A stretch of 64,000 bases of DNA from JAFAGX01 sp035623335. Its GTDB lineage: Bacteria; Acidobacteriota; Terriglobia; Terriglobales; Acidobacteriaceae. The stretch covers positions 3,993-67,992 of the forward strand of contig DASPTQ010000117.1 of NCBI GenBank assembly GCA_035623335.1, read 5' to 3'. The notes under the pieces are model-generated. The model did not search any database and was not told the DNA's origin. It saw only the letters and a program-made list of their open reading frames with translations. Below are positions 34,308 to 42,352 of the stretch, piece after piece (the first letter of the stretch is position 1; each line of letters begins with the position of its first letter). Position numbers and translations under genes: made by a program.

Positions 34308-35480
34308 CTATCCCTGCTTGGCGATTGCGAGCATTTCGGGGATTTGCTCGTCATATTGCCCGCGATAGCGGAAGCCGTGCGACCGCTCCTCGCGGGTCTT
34401 AATCTTGTCTTCGAGCCAGGTGATGTACGATTGCTTGTCTTTCCGCCAGGCCTCCCATTGGCTGTCGTTGCCGGTGAACTCGGACTCATTCACCATGGTG
34501 ACGCAATCTTTCACCGGGCAAACCGCTTCACATACGCCGCACCCACAGCAGGCTTGCATGTTCGCGTCATACAGGCCCTCGGGAGTGACGTCAAAGCAAG
34601 AATCCGGACAATGCAGCCAGCACAAGGTGCACTTGATGCAGGTATCGAAATTGACCACCGGCCGCATGGTTCGGGTGGTGAATTTCTTGAAGGTGGGATT
34701 GCGGTCGGGACGGAATCCGCCCACGGCATGCGAGGTGGGATCTTCGACGGCGCCGCCCACGGGAATCGAGGGGATGGCGATTCCCTCCCCCATGTCTTGC
34801 CATTTCGGCAAGTCGAATTTATAGGGGATCTCGGGGTTGCCCTGGTCGGGCGTCACGGTGGTGGTGGTGACTCGCTCATAAGCGCGCGCCGCAGACTCGG
34901 CCTTGACCGGGTCTTTCCACTCTCCGAGGATCATCTTTTGCACCGACTTCAAGCTGAACAGATCGGGAAGCAATTTGGCAATCGCACCCAGAATGCGGAC
35001 ATCCGTGTGATCATCCTTATAGACCCATAGACCCGAGAAGCTGGGCATCCCTTTCAGAATCGCCAGGCGGTAGGGCGACTCCTTGCGGTGCGCCATCTCC
35101 AGGATGGTTTCACGGTTTTCGCGCGAGGTCACGATCAAGCTGCCGCCGGGCTTTAAAAGCTTGTTTACCGGCTGCAGGCCGTACCAGGCCCAGGATTCCA
35201 CTCCTTTACAAAGGGTGTCGTCGACCGCGATGGTAATGTCCACCTCTTTGGGCTCATACTTGGCCATGCCCTCTTCGAGGGTTTGCTGATCGTCCGCCAC
35301 AATAGCAAAGCCTTTGGCGGGAATGCCGTTCCGCTCCGGACTGTCGCCATAGCGGCCGAAGGAAATCCCGACCTTTCCCTCTTCGTGGGCCGCGAGAACG
35401 ATGCCCCGGGTGATTCGCCCACCCAGCGTTTTCTGAAAAATTCCGCGATAAATCACTTCAATTGCAAATAAGCGGCCCAT
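34308..35480 (-). CDS. Oxalate oxidoreductase gamma-delta fusion subunit (ferredoxin-like)
   Basis: 390 residues. The N-terminal gamma domain (about 1-190) begins AIEVIYRGIFQKTLGGRITR and links the other subunits. The C-terminal delta domain carries two [4Fe-4S] motifs: Cys281, 284, 287, 291 (CIKCTLCWLHCP) and Cys311, 314, 317, 321 (CCGCGVCEAVCP). It passes electrons from the TPP site to external ferredoxin. A gamma-delta fusion is the arrangement described for oxalate oxidoreductase of Moorella. GGAGGG lies 8 bases before the ATG, inside the end of gntR, and only one base separates the two genes, so they share a transcript. Confidence 0.85.
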   Translation of the reverse strand: MGRLFAIEVIYRGIFQKTLGGRITRGIVLAAHEEGKVGISFGRYGDSPERNGIPAKGFAIVADDQQTLEEGMAKYEPKEVDITIAVDDTLCKGVESWAWYGLQPVNKLLKPGGSLIVTSRENRETILEMAHRKESPYRLAILKGMPSFSGLWVYKDDHTDVRILGAIAKLLPDLFSLKSVQKMILGEWKDPVKAESAARAYERVTTTTVTPDQGNPEIPYKFDLPKWQDMGEGIAIPSIPVGGAVEDPTSHAVGGFRPDRNPTFKKFTTRTMRPVVNFDTCIKCTLCWLHCPDSCFDVTPEGLYDANMQACCGCGVCEAVCPVKDCVTMVNESEFTGNDSQWEAWRKDKQSYITWLEDKIKTREERSHGFRYRGQYDEQIPEMLAIAKQG

Positions 35481-35481
35481 C

Positions 35482-36213
35482 TCAACCCTCCGTTTTCATA
35501 GCCCGTTCTTGCGGCTCGAGCACAATTTCTTCGACATCTTCAATGTGGCGGCGCATGGCGGCCTTCGCCCCTTCTGCATCCCGCCGTTTGATGGCGGCGA
35601 GAATGCGGCGATGCCCGGCGAGCGACCGCTGCGGGCGCCCCTCGGCTTGCAACGAGCGCTCCCGTGTATCCCGTAACAGATCCATCAGAACGTCGAGCAC
35701 CTTGAGCACGACGCTGTTTCCCGAAGCCATCGCAATCGTGTAATGGAATTCGGAATCTTCCTCGATCGCGAGCTGCCCGTGGTGGAATTTTGTCTCCTGA
35801 CGGTGGAGGATCTCTTCGAGTTCGCCTAGCTCCTCCTCCGATCGGTGAGTGGCCGCACGCGCTGCCAGCGGGGGTTCGAGCATCTTTCGAAAATCCAGCA
35901 GTTCGCCGACCAGCTCCAGCTTGTGACTGAGCAGAGTGGCGAGCGGGTTCATGATCGTGCTTGCGGAAATCTCCCGCACCACCGTGCCGGCCCCTTGCCG
36001 CGGTTCCACCAGACCCAGCAGTTCCAGGCTGCGAATCGCGTCACGGATGGAACTACGGCTCACCCCGAGCGTCTCGGCCAGCTCGCGTTCGGAAGGCAGC
36101 TTGTCGCCCGGGCGCAACCGCTTGAGGATCATTTGCTGAAGCTGCCGCGCGACTTCCTCGTAGACTTTATTGCGGCGAATGACTTCGAAATCGGACTTGA
36201 CTGTTTCGGCCAA
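35482..36213 (-). CDS. GntR/FadR-family (FCD) transcriptional regulator
   Basis: 243 residues from a TTG start. The N-terminal winged helix (about 16-85) contains LRPGDKLPSERELAETLGVS and RSSIRDAIRSLELLGLVEPR. The C-terminal FCD ligand domain (about 95-235) keeps the metal ligands of the class: Asp in EEDSEFH, and His in GHRRIL and MRRHIEDV. FCD regulators usually bind small carboxylates. It is followed after one base by the oxidoreductase genes, and a perfect palindrome lies on its own promoter, so it is probably an autoregulated, ligand-controlled repressor of this operon and of oxlT. Oxalate or glyoxylate as inducer is inferred. Confidence 0.92.
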   Translation of the reverse strand: MAETVKSDFEVIRRNKVYEEVARQLQQMILKRLRPGDKLPSERELAETLGVSRSSIRDAIRSLELLGLVEPRQGAGTVVREISASTIMNPLATLLSHKLELVGELLDFRKMLEPPLAARAATHRSEEELGELEEILHRQETKFHHGQLAIEEDSEFHYTIAMASGNSVVLKVLDVLMDLLRDTRERSLQAEGRPQRSLAGHRRILAAIKRRDAEGAKAAMRRHIEDVEEIVLEPQERAMKTEG

Positions 36214-36227
36214 GGAAACTCACCCAA

Positions 36228-36248
36228 CTGGTCCGATAACTGGACCAG
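36228..36248 (-). promoter_or_regulatory. Palindromic operator at the gntR/oxidoreductase promoter
   Basis: CTGGTCC-GATAACT-GGACCAG: perfect 7-bp arms and a 7-base spacer, the size and TGGTC core typical of FadR-subfamily sites. It ends 15 bases before the gntR start codon and begins 3 bases after a consensus -10 box, so it covers the likely transcription start. A near copy precedes oxlT (30883-30903). Confidence 0.75.
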
Positions 36249-36251
36249 CGA

Positions 36252-36257
36252 ATTATA
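36252..36257 (-). promoter_or_regulatory. Consensus -10 box of the gntR/oxidoreductase promoter
   Basis: TATAAT on the minus strand, 38 bases before the TTG start of gntR and directly abutting the operator. A TTGACA hexamer (36266-36271) is only 8 bases upstream of it, too close to be its -35 box, so the true -35 is weak or absent and activation or a different sigma factor may be needed. Confidence 0.55.
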
Positions 36258-36401
36258 CCCCAGGTTGTCAAGGGGGTGGGGGAGGTTCTGGCTACAAATT
36301 TTCTCCCCCCCGGCGGGCGGTTTGGGGGATGTGCGGGTGCCCGGCGCGGGAGCTACCGTCCGTCCGGTTGGGAAAACACCGCGGGGCCTCAGACAGGGGA
36401 A

Positions 36402-37391
36402 CTAGTTTCGGGCACGCGGACTGGGATTGCGACATTCGGCCAGCAGCTTGGTGGCGCTGTAGATGGTTTGAGTATGGGGCATGGGGACACCGAGTTCGAA
36501 GCCGAGTTCTACGATGGCACCCACGACGGCTTCGAGTTCCAAGGGCCGATGGGCTTCGAGGTCTTGCAGCATCGAGGTCTTGTGCTCCCCCACTTTCCTC
36601 GCCCCCTCCATGCGTTGTTCAATCGAGACCGGCAGATCCAGCCCCAAACGGGTGGCCACGGCTTGGGCTTCGCGCATGATTTCCCGCGCCAGGTTGGACA
36701 CATCGGGGTCGCGCACCATCTGTCCCAGGGTCGCACCGGTCAATGCGCTAAGCGGGTTGAAGGCGAGATTGCCGAGAAGCTTGACCCAGATTTCATTGCG
36801 AATGTGGGCAGTGACGGGAGCACGCAGGCCCGAGGCCACCAGGGCATCGGCAATCTGGCGGATCCGCTCGGACCGAGTTCCATCCGGCTCACCGAGCGAA
36901 ATGCGATTGCCCTCGATATGACGAATGACGCCGGGAGCGATGACTTCGGTGGAAAAATAAACGATCGAGCCCACCACTCGTCGCGCTTCAATCGCCGCGG
37001 CGATGACTCCCCCGGGATCCACCCGCTCTAACCGCAGCCCGTTCCAGTTTCCGCCAAAATTCTCGAAGAACCACCAGGGAACCCCGTTTTGCGTGCTGAC
37101 CACGGTTGTATCCCGACCCAGGACGGCTTTCAATCGGGGTGCCAGTGGCGGCAGGCTGTGGGCCTTGACGCCCAAAAAGACGACATCCGCCGGTCCAACC
37201 TCCTCGAGGCTGCCGCAGATTTTCGGGCGTGCCTGAAAATTGCCGGCGGCGCTTTGGACTTCGACGCCCCGCTCGCGGATGGCGCTCAGCTGGGCACCGC
37301 GCGCCACCAGGGTGACGTCGAGACCGATCCGATTCATGCGGGCGCCGATGTAGGCTCCGACGGCGCCTGCACCTACGATGAGAACCTTCAT
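36402..37391 (-). CDS. PanE/ApbA-family reductase, candidate oxalyl-CoA reductase
   Basis: 329 residues of the ketopantoate reductase superfamily. The N-terminal Rossmann motif is VLIVGAGAVGAYIGARMN. The central NADPH-binding loop has FLGVKAHSL and STQNGVPWW. The catalytic Lys204 is in NEIWVKLLGNLAFNPLSAL, and the late acidic residue is in SMLQDLEAHRP. Its start overlaps the stop of the oxalyl-CoA-synthetase-like gene by 4 bases. In Methylobacterium extorquens the PanE2 homologue reduces oxalyl-CoA to glyoxylate. That role is inferred here from the gene pairing; ketopantoate reduction for pantothenate synthesis is the alternative. Confidence 0.75.
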   Translation of the reverse strand: MKVLIVGAGAVGAYIGARMNRIGLDVTLVARGAQLSAIRERGVEVQSAAGNFQARPKICGSLEEVGPADVVFLGVKAHSLPPLAPRLKAVLGRDTTVVSTQNGVPWWFFENFGGNWNGLRLERVDPGGVIAAAIEARRVVGSIVYFSTEVIAPGVIRHIEGNRISLGEPDGTRSERIRQIADALVASGLRAPVTAHIRNEIWVKLLGNLAFNPLSALTGATLGQMVRDPDVSNLAREIMREAQAVATRLGLDLPVSIEQRMEGARKVGEHKTSMLQDLEAHRPLELEAVVGAIVELGFELGVPMPHTQTIYSATKLLAECRNPSPRARN

Positions 37392-38905
37392 CCTTGCTCA
37401 TCCGCGACTGCTGCCGCGACCGCGCGCCGCCGAATCTTGCCGGTTCCCGTAGTGGGAATGCTTTCGACAAAATAGATCTTCTTGGGGCACTTGTATTCCG
37501 CCAGGTGGTCGCGACAAAACTTCAGCAAGGACGACTCGGTCTCTCCTGCGGGCGTATGCAACACGACAGCGGCCGCGACTTCTTCACCCAGGGTGGGATG
37601 CAAGAAGCCAAAGGTGACGGCACTGGCAACCGCGGGGTGCTTCAACAAGACCTCATCGACCTCGTGGGGCGCGATATTCTCGCCTCCTCGAATGATGATG
37701 TCTTTAATCCTCCCAGTCAAATGCAAATAACAATCCCGATCCAGATATCCCTGATCTCCGGTACGAAACCATCCGTTCACAAAGCATCGCGCGTTGGCCT
37801 CGGGATTGTTTTCGTATCCTCGGAAGAGGTTCGGCCCTTGGATGACGACTTCGCCTCGTTGGTCGGTTCCAAGGTGGTTTCCCTGCGCATCCATGACGCT
37901 GATCCGAATTCCGGTCCCTACGCCGACGGAACCGGGTTTCCGATGACGCGGCGGTAACGGATTGGAAGTCATCTGATGGGAGGCTTCGGTCATGCCATAG
38001 GCTTCGACGAAGGGTACGCCGAAGATGTCCTCCATCTTCTGAATGGTCTCGGCGGAAAAGGGGGCGCTGCAGGAGCGGATAAACCGCAGCGAGCTGGAAT
38101 CGCTTGGCTTCTCCCGGGTGCGGGCGAGGATCAGCTTATGCATGGTTGGCACCCCCGAGAACCAGGTGACGCCGTATTCCCGCACCCAGCGCCAGAACGA
38201 TAAGGGGTTGAATTTCGCGGGCAGGATCACGGTGCCACCCGACAGCAAGGTGGAAACGGCGGAAGCCATGATTCCGTGAATGTGATAGAGCGGCATAATG
38301 CAGAGCGCAACGTCATTTTCCGAGAGTGTGTAAGCGTTGGCAATATTGGCGGCCGACACCGCCAGGTTGAAGTGGCGAAGCGGAACCCGCTTGGGTCGCC
38401 CCGTGCTTCCGCTGGTGTGCAAGACCAGGGCGATGTCGTCCGGGGTGGGAGGCAGGGCTGCGGCTCCTTGCCGAGCGCCCTCGAGCTGCACCTCTCCGTG
38501 ATCGTTCATAGCGACGGCCAGAACTGGAATTTTCAGATCCGCGGCCGCACTGCGGGCGTACTCGGCCTCGGCCGGAGGACAGAGCAAGACGCGGGCATTT
38601 GTGTCTCGTAAGAAAAAGAGGAACTCCTCGTAGGGATAGGCGGGATTGAGAGGGGCGGCCGTTCCGGCAATGGACGAGGCAAGAAAACTTACCAGGGCCG
38701 GAAGACCGTTCGGCAGGGCGATCGCCACCCGGTCGCCCCGTGCGATACCGGCCGAAGCCAAGGCGTCGGCCATCCCGAGCACCTGTTGCCGCAGTGAGTC
38801 ATAGGTCAGGCGAATTTCAAGGTCAGGCAGAATCACAGCCGTGTGACTGTCGGCGAAATGCAAGACGTCCAACAGCGTTTCTACGGATTTCAAGGTCATC
38901 GACAT
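37388..38905 (-). CDS. AMP-forming acyl-CoA ligase, AAE3/Pcs60-like (probable oxalyl-CoA synthetase)
   Basis: 505 residues of the ANL superfamily. The ATP loop is LHTSGSTGRPKRVPLRHFNL (about 167-186). The acyl-pocket region (MPLYHIHGIMASAVSTLLSG, FIRSCSAPFSAETIQKMED, YGMTEASHQMTSNPLPP) closely resembles plant AAE3 and yeast Pcs60, both oxalate-CoA ligases. The hinge is in WFRTGDQGYLDRDCYLHLTG, and the C-terminal catalytic Lys is in TTGTGKIRRR. It would form oxalyl-CoA from oxalate, ATP and CoA. It is translationally coupled to the PanE-like reductase through an ATGA overlap. Malonate or another short dicarboxylate is a less likely substrate. Confidence 0.78.
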   Translation of the reverse strand: MSMTLKSVETLLDVLHFADSHTAVILPDLEIRLTYDSLRQQVLGMADALASAGIARGDRVAIALPNGLPALVSFLASSIAGTAAPLNPAYPYEEFLFFLRDTNARVLLCPPAEAEYARSAAADLKIPVLAVAMNDHGEVQLEGARQGAAALPPTPDDIALVLHTSGSTGRPKRVPLRHFNLAVSAANIANAYTLSENDVALCIMPLYHIHGIMASAVSTLLSGGTVILPAKFNPLSFWRWVREYGVTWFSGVPTMHKLILARTREKPSDSSSLRFIRSCSAPFSAETIQKMEDIFGVPFVEAYGMTEASHQMTSNPLPPRHRKPGSVGVGTGIRISVMDAQGNHLGTDQRGEVVIQGPNLFRGYENNPEANARCFVNGWFRTGDQGYLDRDCYLHLTGRIKDIIIRGGENIAPHEVDEVLLKHPAVASAVTFGFLHPTLGEEVAAAVVLHTPAGETESSLLKFCRDHLAEYKCPKKIYFVESIPTTGTGKIRRRAVAAAVADEQG

Positions 38906-39189
38906 TCGATATTAATCCACTCGCGTTCGCTGGCAGGCTCGGTCCCTGCGTCCCGCCGGCACAATTGAGCTCCTAGCCGCAGCGATCCTGCCGGTAGTGG
39001 CGGACGTCTCTCGGCACACCCGCTTCTACGCTAGCCGATGGTTGCATTTCAAGCCAAGTTCATTCCCTTGATCTGGTTGATAAAGAACCTCTATCACCGC
39101 TGGCGCAGCCTAGAGGAAGTCTTGGAAAGATCGGCCCTCGTGCCGCCCTCGCTTATGGCCAGGGAGGAGCCGCGCGAGGTCCCGGGGTA

Positions 39190-39651
39190 CTACTTGACGT
39201 GGGTCTCCTGATAGTGCAGCTCTTTCCATTGGCCATCACGCTTGACCCAAACCTCGCCAACCAGGACCCGCGAGTACCGCAACACCGACTTGGGGGGGAA
39301 CTCCATGGTGACTTCGTAGGTCACGAATGCGGCATTCGGCCCCAAGGGAGTAACCTTCAAACCCCACAACGTGTACTTAGAGACATTTTCGTCTGCGACT
39401 TCGTTCACCGCCTGACTCTTGGTGCGTTCCCCCCGGCCATCGACTTCCACCCCCTCAAAATCATCCGCCAGCAGATCTCCATAGGCTTTCTTGTCTTTCG
39501 CCTTTAGCGCCTCCCATTCCGAGTGGATCCTCGATGCAAACAGGGATTGCAGATCAGGCTGAGCAGGAGCGACTTGCGATGGCTGGCTTTGCGCAACAGT
39601 GGTTTGGCTGAGCACAACCAGGAGGAATGCAACTATGATTCCGTAACTCAT
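39190..39651 (-). CDS. Secreted SnoaL-like/DUF4440 protein
   Basis: 153 residues with a signal peptide (MSYGIIVAFLLVVLSQTTVA, cleavage near AQS). The mature domain has the cone-shaped NTF2/SnoaL-like fold pattern: SEWEALKAKDKKAYGDLLAD, DFEGVEVDGRGERT, NAAFVTYEVTMEF and a final KRDGQWKELHYQETH strand pair. This matches DUF4440 proteins, which are common in Acidobacteriota; activity and ligand are unknown. It is divergent from the PstS-like gene. Confidence 0.75.
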   Translation of the reverse strand: MSYGIIVAFLLVVLSQTTVAQSQPSQVAPAQPDLQSLFASRIHSEWEALKAKDKKAYGDLLADDFEGVEVDGRGERTKSQAVNEVADENVSKYTLWGLKVTPLGPNAAFVTYEVTMEFPPKSVLRYSRVLVGEVWVKRDGQWKELHYQETHVK

Positions 39652-39778
39652 GCATGGCCCCTTTCGAAGAAAACCAGGAATGCTACCACTATGCCGGGAA
39701 CGGTTCCAGGGGTAAAGCAGTCGCGCGGGGCCACCGGGTTGGTCTGTTCAGGGGGACGCATCACCAAAGTACTGCCGT

Positions 39779-39794
39779 TGTGATCTTGGTCACA
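39779..39794 (+). promoter_or_regulatory. CRP-type palindrome upstream of the PstS-like gene
   Basis: TGTGA-TCTTGG-TCACA is an exact match to the CRP half-site pair TGTGA-N6-TCACA. It lies 88 bases upstream of the PstS-like start codon and 127 bases upstream of the divergent DUF4440 gene. A CRP/FNR-family regulator is assumed; none is encoded in the window. Confidence 0.55.
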
Positions 39795-39882
39795 TTTGGC
39801 AAGAACTAGGCCCGGTTAGTCTGAAGAGAACCCGGAATGTGAACCACGCCATCTCTTTCCCCATCGGGCTAAGGAGATTTCG

Positions 39883-40896
39883 ATGGTCTTCAAGACGATG
39901 GGCTGCTGCCTGCTGGCCCTGGCTCCGGCTCTTGCCCAAGACACGATCGACCTCGTGGGCTCGGGATCGAATGTTCCCAGCCCTCTCTACACGGCCTGGA
40001 TCGACGATTTCAACAAGAAGGATCCCAAGATTCAAGTGCACTACCTTCCGCTGGGCACCTCCGCCAGCATTCACCAGATCAGCCTGGGGTCCGGCGACTT
40101 CGGTGGCGGGGAGATCATTTTGACTCATGAGGAGATGCACGGTGGCAAGGTTCCGCTGATTCAGATTCCTATGGTCCTGATCGGTATCGTGCCGATCTAT
40201 AACCTTCCCGGCGCCGGGGAGGTCAATTTTTCGGGCGATCTCTTGGCTCAGATTTTTCTGGGTAAGGTCACTCGTTGGAACGACGCCCGCATTGCCCGGC
40301 TGAATCCGACCCTTAAGTTGCCCAATCAGGAGATCACCGTCGTACACCGGGGACCGGGCAAAGGCTCCAACTACATTTTTACCGACTTCCTCTCGAAGAG
40401 TAGTTCCGAGTTCCGTACTCGGGTGGGTAAGAGCCCTTCGCCCAACTGGCCGGTCGGCATGGAGGCCAATCGCGGCGAGGACATGGTCTCGAAGGTTACC
40501 TCGGTCCAGGGGGCGATTGGATACGTGGAGTGGAGTTTCGCTAAGCACTCTTCCGTTGGCTATGGAGCGGTCGAAAACCCGGCAGGACAATTTGTCCGGG
40601 CCAGTAAGGCCAGCATCACCGCTGCCTGCAGTTCACTCGAAGCCTCGATTCCCGACGACTTCCGTATCTCACTCGTGAATGCTCCGGGCAAAGATGCCTA
40701 CCCCATTTCGAGCTTTACCTGGCTCTACCTTCCGGCCTCGGGCTGGTCGGGCGCGCGGAGCCACGCCTTGAAGGAATTCCTGAGATGGGCCCTCGAGAGC
40801 GGCCAGGAAGTGGCCGAGACCATGGGCTATGCAGTTCTGCCTCACGGCCTCCAGCTGAAAGTAGAGGCAGCGCTCAATTCGATCTCCGCCCACTGA
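39883..40896 (+). CDS. PstS-like periplasmic substrate-binding protein
   Basis: 337 residues with a short signal peptide (MVFKTMGCCLLALAPALAQD) and a ribosome site AAGGAG. It follows the PstS plan: LVGSGSNVPSPLYTAWIDDF, the phosphate-contacting region GTSASIHQISLGSGDFGGGE (usually ...DFGASD), IFLGKVTRWND, VVHRGPGKGSNYIFTDFLSK and AIGYVEWSFAK. No pstCAB or phoU genes are nearby and some phosphate ligands are altered. It may therefore be an orphan phosphate- or sulfate-binding protein, or a sensor. A CRP-like site lies upstream. Confidence 0.8.
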   Translation: MVFKTMGCCLLALAPALAQDTIDLVGSGSNVPSPLYTAWIDDFNKKDPKIQVHYLPLGTSASIHQISLGSGDFGGGEIILTHEEMHGGKVPLIQIPMVLIGIVPIYNLPGAGEVNFSGDLLAQIFLGKVTRWNDARIARLNPTLKLPNQEITVVHRGPGKGSNYIFTDFLSKSSSEFRTRVGKSPSPNWPVGMEANRGEDMVSKVTSVQGAIGYVEWSFAKHSSVGYGAVENPAGQFVRASKASITAACSSLEASIPDDFRISLVNAPGKDAYPISSFTWLYLPASGWSGARSHALKEFLRWALESGQEVAETMGYAVLPHGLQLKVEAALNSISAH

Positions 40897-40961
40897 TCGG
40901 AACCCTTGCTTTTCCAGCATGGGCTCATCCTCGCTAGAGGTCTGTTATAGTTCCTGGCGGC

Positions 40962-42275
40962 ATGGCGGCATTCCCGACTCAGCGACCCGGTTCTGACGCT
41001 CCTTCCTCGCGGCTCACGAGCAATCAGATTCGCGGTTTCTGGGCTTCCTGGGGAGGATGGGCGCTCGACGGCATGGATTCGTTCATTTATGCGCTGGTGC
41101 TGGTGCCCTCTCTGCGCGAATTGCTGCCTCGCTCGGGCATGGCGGCTACCAAAGGCAATATCGGGTTCTATGGTGGCCTGCTCTTCTCCTTGTTTCTGAT
41201 CGGGTGGGGCCTGGCTTTTTTGTGGGGACCGGTGGGAGATAAGATCGGGCGGGTACGCACGCTCATGTTGACCATCCTCTGGTATTCGCTCTTCACCTTC
41301 CTCAGTGCCTTGGTCGTTCGGGTATGGCAACTGGCCATCTTGCGGCTTTTGGCCGGAATCGGGATCGGTGGAGAATGGGCCATGGGTGGCACCTTCGTAG
41401 CCGAAGCGTGGCCGGAAGATCGACGCACTGCCGGCGCCGGATGGATGCATACGGGATACTACGTCGGGATCTTCCTCGCGGCTCTTGCCAACTACGGGAT
41501 CGGCAGCCATTTCGGCTGGCGCGCCATGTTCGTGGTGGGAGGATTGCCAGCGCTGCTGCTCGCTTGGATTCGCCGTGGCGTAGCCGAGCCGGCGCGCTGG
41601 CTGGGGAAGGAGAACGTGGTCCACCGCTGGGCATTGTGGCGTCCGTTAGGCATGTTGTTCGCGCCGGCCTGGCGGCGTCGCACCCTGGTCAATTCCCTGT
41701 TCATGCTGACTTCCGTCTGCGGGCTTTGGGCAGGAACCGTGTATGTCCCTGCGGCGGTGACAGTCCTTGCCGAAGCTTCGGGGCACACTACTTCCCAGGC
41801 GGCTCAGTTGGCCTCCTGGGGCACCATGCTCGTTGCCGCCGCGACAGTTCTTGGCTGCCTGATGATGCCGAGACTTGCCGAAGGCTTGGGACGGCGCGCG
41901 AGCCTAGCCCTGTACTTCGCTCTGATGCTGGTCATGATCGCGCTGACTTTCGGAAGGGTCTTTTATCTCGAGGCAGGGGCACTTCGCTGGTTCTTTGTTT
42001 GCTTATTCTTCCTTGGCCTGGGCGGCGCCAATTTCGCGCTCTACACCCTCTGGCTGCCGGAACAGTATCCTACCGAGTGCCGAGCCAGTGCCTTTGCTTT
42101 CTCCACCTCGTTTGCCCGCTTTGGCGGCGCCGGGATCACTTTTCTGGTGGGAACCGGGGTGCAGCATTTTGGTTCGCTGGGCAAGCCCGTAGCCCTCACC
42201 GCCATCGCGTTCGTGCTGGGGTTGCTGCTCACTCCCTTGGGGGTGGAGACTCGAGGCCGACCCTTACCCGCCTGA
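40962..42275 (+). CDS. MFS transporter of the sialate/aromatic-acid proton symporter type
   Basis: 437 residues, 12 helices. It starts with the WALDGMDSFIYALVLVPSLR helix typical of the SHS/AAHS groups, followed by the MFS loop motif WGPVGDKIGRVRTL, RLLAGIGIGGEWAMGGTFVA (motif C region), and EQYPTECRASAFAFSTSFARF in the second half. Probably a proton symporter for an organic acid; the substrate cannot be told. The 65-base gap after the PstS-like gene would allow co-transcription, but functions appear unrelated. Confidence 0.85.
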   Translation: MAAFPTQRPGSDAPSSRLTSNQIRGFWASWGGWALDGMDSFIYALVLVPSLRELLPRSGMAATKGNIGFYGGLLFSLFLIGWGLAFLWGPVGDKIGRVRTLMLTILWYSLFTFLSALVVRVWQLAILRLLAGIGIGGEWAMGGTFVAEAWPEDRRTAGAGWMHTGYYVGIFLAALANYGIGSHFGWRAMFVVGGLPALLLAWIRRGVAEPARWLGKENVVHRWALWRPLGMLFAPAWRRRTLVNSLFMLTSVCGLWAGTVYVPAAVTVLAEASGHTTSQAAQLASWGTMLVAAATVLGCLMMPRLAEGLGRRASLALYFALMLVMIALTFGRVFYLEAGALRWFFVCLFFLGLGGANFALYTLWLPEQYPTECRASAFAFSTSFARFGGAGITFLVGTGVQHFGSLGKPVALTAIAFVLGLLLTPLGVETRGRPLPA

Positions 42276-42352
42276 TTGGCGGAATTCGATTGGTCATCTT
42301 GGGTTCCAATCCTTCCAATCCACCCCAGGGGACGGACGTGCGGTCTCGCTTC

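Noticed and set aside
36266..36271. TTGACA as the -35 box of the gntR promoter
   Set aside because: Spacing to the TATAAT is only 8 bases instead of about 17.
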